A DNA stretch of 64,000 nt. Source: Diadema setosum. Lineage: Eukaryota; Echinodermata; Echinoidea; Diadematoida; Diadematidae. The stretch covers positions 1,579,709 through 1,643,708 of the forward strand of contig CM067062.1 of assembly GCA_033980235.1 (NCBI GenBank), given 5' to 3'. A program made the translations under genes and the position numbers. Shown in pieces: positions 55,739 through 64,000 of this stretch. How positions within the stretch are numbered: the first letter of the stretch is position 1; every line of letters begins with the position of its first letter. A model generated the notes under the pieces. The model ran no database searches and was not told where the DNA came from. It saw only the letters and a list, made by a program, of their open reading frames with translations.

Positions 55739-57020
55739 CACATACACAGAATAAAATACTGCATACGGCCTAAGTCTGTTAGGTATGTAGTTATTTTGTA
55801 GTGATTTCTAGTATAAAGCATGCTGGATTTATACTTCCGAGTCTGAAGCGGAGTAAAAAGTTGTGATGAAATAAATCATTTTTTTTTATTATTATTGATC
55901 AGAATCAGGAAAGCAATTACAGAATCAAAACAGTAACGTTTTTGGGTAACACAGAACTATAATATGAATAGAAGAAACACAGAAGACTTCTTAAGTCACG
56001 TCGAATGGTAAATGCAGTTTTTATAAAAGATAATGGTGAATCTTGAAAAAGACCTGTAAAATTCAAAACAAACAAACAAACAATCTTTGCAAAACTTTCT
56101 ACAAAACTTCCACAAAATATACAAGCTCTCGAGGAATCAGAAAAGTTGGCACTCCCCAAAGTATTGTCTTTTGTAAAAACGTAACATCGTAGCATTAAGC
56201 TGCTGGAATACCGAAATTTCAAAGGTCCACATAGTATAAATATCGTATAAAAAGAGTTTCACTCAATCTCTTCCGTCTGATTTTGTGCCCGAAAAGAGAA
56301 AGCACGTCAATTGACACGTCAGTTCGTGGATAATGGATTTGTTATTGGGTTTCTTGGAGGGGGGGGGGGTGTTAAAACATGGCCAGAAGAAATCTATGAT
56401 TTAATTTCGGTAGTTAATCATCATGATACCCCACTTATTACTTTGATAACACTATAATTGATTTAGCAATGTTACAGTTCGCTGAATTATGTTAATGGGA
56501 ATGTTTCATAGATACGTATTTTCTGATTTTGCTATTCATGTATTTGTTATTTTGTCAATTGTAAAAGTCATATTAGTTTGTTATTTTGAAAATTGTGAAA
56601 GTCATATTATTTCGTTATTTCCTCCATTGTGAAAGTCATATACTATTTGTCGAAAATTTATTGTAATCCTTTTTGTTTGGATCAGATCAATAAACTCAAT
56701 TGAATTGAATTGAACACATGGGCGCCGGAGCGGGAGACAGAGTGGGCCCTTGCCCCCCCCCCCCCCCCCCCCCCCTTCCCCCCAAGAATTTTTCTTCGGG
56801 GGGAACGAATGTGCCCCCGGAAGGTTAAGAAATAATTAATAAATCAATTAATTAAAGACAAAATTAAACAATAAGGCACTTTTCTTGTCTAAAACTTGTT
56901 AATGATATAACTGAAAATTGCGAAATTTTCGCCCCTGATGGACGTGGCGCTTAAAATTAATGTATTTCAATTTTAATTTAATTTCCATTCCAACGCTGAC
57001 GGTGTCGTGTTTGATGTTCT
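55739..57020. other. Gene-free stretch with a retroposon tail and C-tract
   Basis: Three imperfect ~40-bp repeats of GTTATTTTGTCAATTGTAAA-type sequence (56,545-56,645) precede CAATAAACTCAATTGAATTG (56,690-56,715), which looks like the 3' end of another retroposon. A ~22-base C-tract is at 56,754-56,775. Confidence 0.5.
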
Positions 57021-57029
57021 GAACTTTCA

Positions 57030-57585
57030 TTTGTCGCTGGAGCAACTGTCGCCGGAGCATTTGTCTCCGGAGCAAATGTCGGAGGAGCAAATGTCTTACC
57101 TGTCTGTATACCTTCAGATTTTTGCATCAAATGCCCTTCGAACAATTGCCATCGGAGCAAATGTCGCCGGAGCAAACGTCGGAAGAGCAAAGGTCGTACC
57201 TGTGAGTATCTTCAGACCTTTGCATCATATGACGTCGGAGCAAATGTCGTAGGAGCAATTGTCGCCGGAGCAATTGTCGTACCTGTGTGTACTTTCAGAC
57301 CTTTGCATCACCTGACGTCGGAGCAAATGTCGTAGGAGCAAATATCGCCGGAGCAAATGTCACCGGAGCAATTGTCGCACCTTAGGATCATTTTGTCGTA
57401 GGAGCAGATGTCGCCGCAGCAAACGTCGCTGGAGCAAATGTCGCCGGAGCAAATGTCGCTGGAGCAAATATCGCCGGAGCATTTGTCGGCGGAGCAAATG
57501 TCGCGGAGCATTTGTCGCATTTTTCGGAGCAATTGTCGTCGGAGCATAATGTCGCCGGAGCAAATGTCATGGAACCGAAAATTGT
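57030..57585. repeat. 15-bp tandem array, family 2, right copy (inverted relative to 41.7 kb)
   Basis: Tandem CCGGAGCAAATGTCG-type 15-mers interrupted three times by a module with ACCTTCAGACCTTTGCATCA and ACGTCGGAGCAAATGTCG. This is the reverse complement of the module in the left array. Confidence 0.85.
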
Positions 57586-58075
57586 CCTGGTGGTATTTAT
57601 CCGGGGGCGGGGGATGTTGTCGGGGGAGGGGGTGTAGTTGCAGGGGCGTCAGCTTTTTTTTTTTCAAGGGGGTGCGTTTTGACAGTTACTGTAAATGTAA
57701 ACTGTGAGATTATTATTTTTTATTTGATTTATTGGCTCCTGTGTCATCATGTACATTTACACATACTCTATGTATGTACACATGTGATTGTATACATAGG
57801 GCCTACACGAATCTTTCGCTATGAAGGACTATACGGGGGTACATTATGTGACGGTGTGAGATCCTCGACGATGATCCATTTCGCTCCTTCAGTGCGGAGG
57901 GTGTGGGAGGGGGATACCCCCTCCCACGGTAGGAACTTTTTGTAAAAACAAGAGTGTAAAAGTCGCGTTTATAGAGCATAGTGAAAATAGAAATACTATG
58001 AAGGACTATTATGGGGGTACATTATGTGACGATGTGAGATCCTCGGCGAGGGAGCGAAGCAACCGAGCGGGAGAG
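57586..58075. other. Gene-free stretch with one G-rich unit
   Basis: A GGGTGTGGGAGGGGGATACC / CCCTCCCACGGTAGGAAC unit at 57,895-57,940, and a nearly repeated segment containing ACTAT-ACGGGGGTACATTATGTG at 57,820-57,860 and 58,000-58,040. Confidence 0.6.
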
Positions 58076-58079
58076 GGTG

Positions 58080-59215
58080 TTGTGCATAACAATTAAATGC
58101 GAGCGAGCGGAGCGAGCGAGATTGAAATTTTTGATATTTTACAATCCCAAACTGCGGTTTGTAGCGATATTTTTTCGCTTTGGAAATGAAGGGGGGCGCA
58201 CCGGGCGCAACTGCTGGCAATTACTGGCATCAACATGAGGATAATAGCATAACGATTAAATGCGAGCAAGCGGAGCGAGAGAGCTTGAAAATTTTGACAA
58301 ATTTACAGTCCAAAAACTTCCGTTTGTTGTACCTATATTTCTTCGCTTTGAAAATCAAGGGGGGCGCACAGGGCGCAACTGCTGGCAATTATATACTGGC
58401 AGGAGAACGGCACAACGATTAAATGCAAGCGAGAGAAGCGAGCGAGCTCGAAAATGTTGACATTTCAGTTAAAAAAAATGCCGTTTTTAGCTACGCATCT
58501 TTTCGCTTTGAAAATTAAGAGGGGGCATCGGGCGCAACTGCTGGCAATTACTGGCAGTAGCATCAGGAGAATGGCAAGGTGATTACATGCGAGCGAGCTT
58601 GAAAATGTTGACATTCTACAGTCAAAAAATTACCGTTTGTAGCTATTTTGTCCGCTTTGGAAATTAAGCAGGGCGCACCGGGCGCAACTGCTGGCAATTA
58701 CTGGCAGCAACATCAGGAGAATGGCATACCGATTATATCGTCTGTATTACTTCAGTCAATCAATTTTCCTTACAACGTTTCTGTTACCCCAAGGTTCCAC
58801 AATTATGTTTTCTCAATTTACTATGTTTTGATTATGCAACCTTATTCTATGTTACCAAAGGAAGTGAAATGTTTGTTTTTTTTTTCGAAAAATGAAATAA
58901 AGTTTGAATTGAATTGAATTTATTAAAATGCGAGCGAGCTTGAAAATTTTGGCATTTTACAGTCTAAAAACTGCCGTTTGTAGCTATCCTTTTCGCTTTG
59001 GAAATTAAGGAAGGGGGGGCGCACCGGGTGCAGCTGCTGGCAATTTAATACTGGCAGCAACATCAGGAGAATGGCAGAGCGATTAAATACGAGCGAGCGG
59101 AGCGAGTGAGAGTGAATATTCTGACATTTTACAGTCCAAAAACTGCCATTTTTAGCTATAAATATGTTGTTTTCGCTTTGGAAATTAAAGGGGGGGTTGG
59201 CAGTGCGCCACTGGT
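58080..59215. repeat. Array of ~160-170-bp units (cluster 2)
   Basis: Same family and orientation as 31,741-32,885. TTAAATGCGAGCGAGC-like starts lie near 58,097, 58,256, 58,420, 58,583, 58,925 and 59,083, each followed by ACAGTCCAAAAACTGCCGTT-like and GGCGCAACTGCTGGCAATTA blocks. Confidence 0.9.
58735..58923 (+). mobile_element. Short retroposon 3' end inserted in the ~170-bp array
   Basis: The unit sequence breaks after CCGATTATAT and resumes at TTAAAATGCGAGCGAGC. The insert ends AATAAAGTTTGAATTGAATTG, a TTGAA-repeat tail. A short ATTA duplication may flank it. Confidence 0.65.
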
Positions 59216-59336
59216 AGTCAATTTAAGGATGTTTATGTTCATGATTGGGGGAGGTATGACCAGCGAGGGGGCGTCGAAGTGACCAAGCGGGGGAAGGATG
59301 TCCAAAATCTGCACTTTAGAACATCCCCTAATTGTT

Positions 59337-59377
<41 letters not shown>

Positions 59378-59975
59378 CATACATAGAAAAGTTGGGAAAT
59401 AGCCCGTCAAGTCTTATTATTGGCAATGCAAGGCATTTTGATATAGACTATAGTATGTAAAGCAACAATCAGTGATCTAGCTTTGATATAACGAAGTGTA
59501 AGGTACAGAGGTGTACATTCTACATCACATTGCGCAACATTACAGCGACTCTTTGCCATTCGGATGTTCTGAGTACGTTGCTCCATCCTGCCTATCATTC
59601 AGAATGCCAACCAGGAATCACGCTGAATCACAATCTTTTGTCGGCTCCGGGCTTTTTGAACAATGTTTCACACTATTGATGCCTCTTTAATTATGGTTAA
59701 AAGAAATCTTAGAAAAAAAATAATTTCTTGCTCACCCTTTCATGTCAATTTCAAAAGCAGTTTACTAACCCTTGAATTACCATTTTGATATTTTTTTTAC
59801 CAGCGGATTGGGGGGGGGGGGGGCACGTGCCCCCCCCCCCCCCCACCCCAGTTACGCCACTGATTGGAGACCTATAACGAGGGAGGGGGTGGGCGGGGTA
59901 TCTCCCTCCCATGCGATGGAGCTTTTGCTTTTTCTGAATTGATAATCCGTTGCACAATGAATGAAATATACCTTA
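59216..59975. other. Gene-free stretch
   Basis: A GT microsatellite (59,343-59,376), facing G- and C-tracts around CACGTG (59,811-59,843) and a degenerate G-rich unit (59,880-59,935). No gene. Confidence 0.6.
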
Positions 59976-59984
59976 CCGTATCAG

Positions 59985-60200
59985 GACAACTCCCCCGGAG
60001 GACTACTCCCCCGGGGACTACTCCCACCTGACAGCTCCCCCGGAGGACCACTCCCCCAGAGGACGTCTCCCCCGGAGGACTACTCCCCCGGAGGACGTCT
60101 CCCCCGGGGGACAACTCCCCCGGGGGACTACTCCCCCGGGGGACAACTCCTCCGGAGGACAACTCCCCCGGAGGACAACTCCCCGAAGGACAACTCCCCC
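59985..60200. repeat. 15-bp array, family 1, inner-facing array of element 2
   Basis: Tandem GGACAACTCCCCCGG variants, matching the reversed array at 55,174-55,413 including the off-pattern CCACCTGACAGCTCC. Confidence 0.9.
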
Positions 60201-60438
60201 GGTTTGTTATGTTTGTCACTCGAAGATTTTGGAGTGATCCCTGAGGTCACTCGAAAACGAGTGAAAATGAACATTTTCACTCAAAATTCACTCCAATTTC
60301 TTTTTATTTCAGGAGCGAATAGAGTAAGATGTTTTCATTGCAACTGTTGACAAATTGCCCTCCATCAAGGTAAATAAGCCCTGAATTAATCAGTGTTTTA
60401 GTAGCAGCCATGATAAAAAATCATGGGCATACATACTG

Positions 60439-60497
60439 AAGCAAGATTCGAACCTATGACCTCCTGATCTCCGGACAGGCATCGTCTTCAGTAGACC
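60439..60497 (-). other. tRNA-derived segment, element 2 copy
   Basis: Exact mirror of the segment at 54,880-54,941. Confidence 0.5.
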
Positions 60498-61960
60498 ACA
60501 GAATAAGGATTAGAACCAACACTTGCTGCTTTATAGCATTCTGTAATAAAAATTCTGTATTAGGCCTACTGATGCAGGAAACTCCGAAGATAAATTTTAT
60601 GTTCTCATTCACTGGTGGAAACAATGTACACGTACACATGCAGTGAAAGCCTGGCCAGACTCCTCAATGTGGCATGTAATCAGTGGTCTGGATTCTAGTA
60701 TTATACAATCACAGTTTATTAGGCTTCTCTCCTTTGTTTCAGTTCAGCATAATGTTTAACACTGCATTTGATTGTTTTCACCACAATCTAGCTCAATTGA
60801 GTGTTAAAATTTGCTTATGTTGGGAGAAACTAGTAGTCGGTAACTCGCGTTACATGCCGGTAACTCGCGTTACACTTTTCATTGACATTTTTTTAATGTG
60901 ATAACAGTGTTTATCCTGTGTACAGTATCAGGGTGTGATGAATTTAGAAAATTTTGATTCCCAACAAATTACCTCCACTGCTTCCTTCAGAATGAAAAAT
61001 ATTTGTTTCGGTAACTCGCGTTACATGGCTCAAGGGCTGAACTTTCATGTGGCGATTAAAATTTTTGGAAGGTGCCATAAAAATGTCCTCATTGGACACT
61101 GAAGTAGAACTAATTTGCTTCTTTAAAATAAATTAACTGAAGTGCTAGCAGAATTTTTCTATTAAAAGAAATGTATTAAGTAAAGCATGCATTTTAGCAA
61201 TTTGGATGACTGAAAAATTGTGTTCAACATCTGTAGGTGTTTCTTGGGAAATATTTGACCGATTGACATAATTCTTTTAGTGTCTTTAACTTCAATATAT
61301 GGTTAATACATAATGAGTAATTCTTTTGCAATATGATAAACTTGAAATTCTGGTGCCATGTCCACATTCCCATGGAATTGCCCATATGGAGAGTAGAGTT
61401 GGTTACATTTTGAGTGCAATAAAAGTGTTTCATCTGACTTATCCAAAGTAACAGCTCTGTTGATTATTATAAGAGAAACAATGATTAACGTTTCTTCAAA
61501 GACAAAAATAACACATTTCTAAAAGTGAACAAAAGTACAGTTCACAAAACGATCACAAGTATTCCTCCAAGTGTGAAGAACGATATTGAACTTACGTCGT
61601 TACAAGAGTGCGTTGTAATGTGTCATACAAAGCCGCGATATCTCAACATTGAAGTGAAGTGTTACTCACTTTACAAGTACTAATGTTTGTGGTTATAAGA
61701 TGTGTTGCTATGATTACACATGTAGTAAAGTTGAATGTAAGATATAAGGTATGGCAAGCCAAACACGCCCATACAAGTAAAGTATTTCCATTATTACTCA
61801 AATAGGACAAGTATATTGTGTGAACAACGTATCAAAATAATAATTGCCATGATAATCCGAAAAAGACAATGCCTTATTCATTTAGTTTCAGTGGTAGTTG
61901 ATAAATGAAAAAAAAATTGTGTGAAAAGAAGACATTTTACTTTTCTAAAGAAAGGGAGAT

Positions 61961-61968
61961 GCCATATG
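61961..61968. other. Empty target site for the 6.8-kb transposon
   Basis: GCCATATG with one ATAT at 61,964-61,967. The flanks on both sides continue the two flanks of 46,615 and 53,416 in element 1. Confidence 0.9.
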
Positions 61969-63709
61969 TTTGAAATTAGTACAGTTTGAACGCACAGACT
62001 AGTGCCTAGCTATGCAGCGCCAACCAATCCCCATAGAGATGATGCTGTTGCTATGCTCTATAGACGCCCCTCTCGAGATACCCCGGAGGTTATAGATGTA
62101 CTACCTCAGCAAACTTCCTTACTTGCACCCAAGACCTAGAAGAATAAAAACATATCAACCTATCACCTGCGTGTTAACAAAGTTTGCACATATACTTTTT
62201 GACCAGTGTTCGTTTCTTCCCTTGGGCATCCGATGCAATCGATATCGCTAAAGCATTTGCATTGTTAAAACTCGTCATGATTGTAATACAACAAAAAATT
62301 ACTGCCAAGATCGTGTGCTTATTCTGACTGATTAAAGAAACAACTAAGGAACTCTCTAAATAACAGCCTAAATATTACAGTCGTCATCCTTTGATATCTC
62401 TTAGAGATGGGCTAAAGAGGGTGACATTTTCAGAACATGCTCATCACACCTTAGTTTGATGACTTTGTGCCTACTGACACCATTTTTGAAAAAAAAAAGA
62501 ACGAAAAATGCGAAATCCAGGGTGCCCCGTCCGAAATCGTAAAAAATCCAAGCTGGTCGCCGTTTCGGCTTTAAAAAGACATTTCTGGTTATAACTCGGC
62601 TATTTTTGGTCAATTGTGATGGTTTTGGTGTCTAACCCCATGTTTTGGGGGTCAAGGAAATGGATTATAATGATAATTTTAGTGTAAAACCTAATCTTTC
62701 ACATAATACTAGCCTTTTGCCCATATCTAGGCATAAATTTTCCTTGCCCTTTACCCCTACCCCAACTGCCATTTTTTGCACTTTTTTCTGTATTTTTTCA
62801 AGTAGTATTGACTACCATACTCTTATAACTAGTTCTAGCTATCAATCTGGTGTTTCCTGTACAATAGTACAATAGTACAGCAAGGGTTGTGTCATGCAGA
62901 TACCGGTATGTGGCTGGTGCATTCAGGATGCATGGTAACTGTGCAACCAGTGCTAATAATGTTTCTGCATTATAGTGCCCAATGCCTGTTGGAAGATATT
63001 ACCTTTTTACACGTTCAAGTCTTTTCAGGAACAGAATATTCATTTTTTTTTCTGTCAGTTATTTCTCCGACATTAAGAATTGTAATGATGTTCAGATAAA
63101 TTCACAGTCAACATAACAAACAAAAATATCACAATGAAATTACTGACAGTGACATACAGGATAGTAACTATCATAAGAATCTAAGATAAAAATCATAACC
63201 CCATTAAAAGGGTATTTCTTACAACATATTCCTTTGTAGAGGGAGACAAACTGAAGAAACTCAACAACTTGAGCCTTCACCCCTCTGAATAATATCTTTC
63301 TTTCATTTAACATATTCCTTATCATAATCATGGATAGCAAAATGAAAAAGAAAATCATCAAAGCATGGACTTCTTAAAATATTATAAGATAATGAAGAAT
63401 AACAGGTACATGCTAAGGAATGAACTCTTCGTTCCAAAGCGTGTTTCCGTCAATGTGTTTATCTCTTGACCAATTTTCAGTGATAAAATGGACCTGCGTT
63501 TTTACTTGTTTCGACATTACATGTATCGTGTACAATGGTAAAAACTTTGTGCTGAGATTTCAAAAACTTTGTTATAAAGATAGACGGGTCTTAGGTAACG
63601 CCAACTTTAATTCAAATTTTACATAAAAAGAATACTGTTTTTACACAGATGAATTTAATTTCAATTTCTAGGACACACACAAAAAACCCATCTCTGTTCA
63701 GTATGGGAT

Positions 63710-64000
63710 TGTCCCCCAGGAGACGTCCCCGGGGCAGTTGTCAGGTGGGAGTTGTCCTCCGGGGGAGTTGTCCTCCGGGGGAGTTGTCCCCCGGGGGAGT
63801 TGTCCCCCGGGGGAGTGGTCCCCCGGGGGAGTGGTCCCCCGGGGGAGTGGTCCTCCGGGGGAGTGGTCCCCCCCGGGGAGTGGTCCCCCCCGGGGAGTGG
63901 TCCCCCGTGGCAGTGGTCCCCCGGGGCAGTTGTCCCCCGGGGGAGTCGTCCTCCGGGGGAGTCGTCCTCCGGGGGAGACATCCTCCGGGGGAGTAGTCCT
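63710..64000. repeat. 15-bp array, family 1, far array of element 2 (runs off window)
   Basis: Tandem GGAGTTGTCCTCCGG variants, the reverse of 44,514-44,872. It continues past the last base. Confidence 0.9.

Larger units (their letters stand above)
59976..64000. mobile_element. Foldback (TU-like) element 2, inverted relative to element 1, truncated by window end
   Basis: Starts CCGTATCAGGACAACTCC, the same end as element 1. The order then mirrors element 1: 15-bp array (59,985-60,200), right inner domain (60,200-61,967), left inner domain (61,968-63,705), 15-bp array (63,710 onward). Spot comparison over ~120 bases near 60,370-60,480 shows a single difference, so the copies are very similar. 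It lacks the 6.8-kb insertion. The bases before it, ATACCTTA (59,968-59,975), would be its 8-bp target duplication; the other end is outside the window. Confidence 0.85.

Noticed and set aside
41730..57585. A single 15.9-kb element bounded by the two family-2 arrays, called as fact
   Set aside because: Orientation and nesting fit, but I could not find matching outer ends or a target duplication, so it is given only as a hypothesis.

Overview
This is a eukaryotic, AT-rich, non-coding-dominated window from a metazoan genome. Only one host gene is visible: the 3' part of a single-exon TRIM-type protein (coiled coil plus beta-propeller-like C-terminus) at the left edge. The rest is an accumulation of transposable elements, satellites and microsatellites. 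Expanded intronless TRIM genes, CR1-like LINEs with a PHD finger, and foldback transposons with 15-bp tandem terminal repeats (a design known from the sea urchin TU elements) together suggest a marine invertebrate deuterostome. An echinoid or other echinoderm is most likely. This is an inference and no species is claimed.

Layout. 1-1.2 kb: TRIM-like gene. 1.2-5.2 kb: no gene. 5.2-7.1 kb: 5'-truncated, decayed LINE with an (AATCA)n tail. 8.2-14.2 kb: two different CR1-like LINEs joined head-to-tail inside an RT domain. 14.2-15.3 kb: a pearl/Helentron-like non-autonomous element with six ~158-bp tandem units and an ACGG microsatellite. 15.3-16.4 kb: a CCATGG-rich palindromic array. 17.17-17.56 kb: a MITE flanked by TTAA. 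20-21 kb: a ~0.56-kb tandem duplication. 21.8-23.2 kb: five ~275-bp G-rich units. 24.1-26.2 kb: a 53-bp satellite of about 39 copies. 26-34 kb: short dispersed repeats rich in long G/C homopolymers, plus a ~175-bp repeat array. 34.07 kb: a tRNA gene between two (TA)n tracts. 35.9-40.6 kb: a nearly full-length CR1-like LINE on the minus strand, with an intact ORF1 and a frameshifted ORF2.

The main system lies at 41.7-64 kb. A foldback element (43,922-55,419) is bounded by an 8-bp direct repeat TTGTAAGG and has inverted terminal arrays of the 15-mer GGACAACTCCCCCGG. A second, nearly identical copy runs in the opposite orientation from 59,976 and leaves the window. The first copy carries a 6,794-bp insertion (46,619-53,412) that is absent from the second. 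The insertion is bounded by ATAT direct repeats, has ~32-bp imperfect terminal inverted repeats beginning CGTCGG, and has many subterminal copies of CACGAACCGACGC. The second copy keeps a single ATAT, so it serves as the empty site. Both foldback copies lie beside inverted arrays of a related 15-mer (CGACAATTGCTCCGG-like) at 41.7-42.6 and 57.0-57.6 kb, which suggests nested foldback insertions.

No transposase is recognisable for the foldback or the 6.8-kb element, so both look non-autonomous or mobilised in trans. The many predicted ORFs inside the 15-bp, 53-bp and G-rich arrays arise from repeat periodicity and are not genes.
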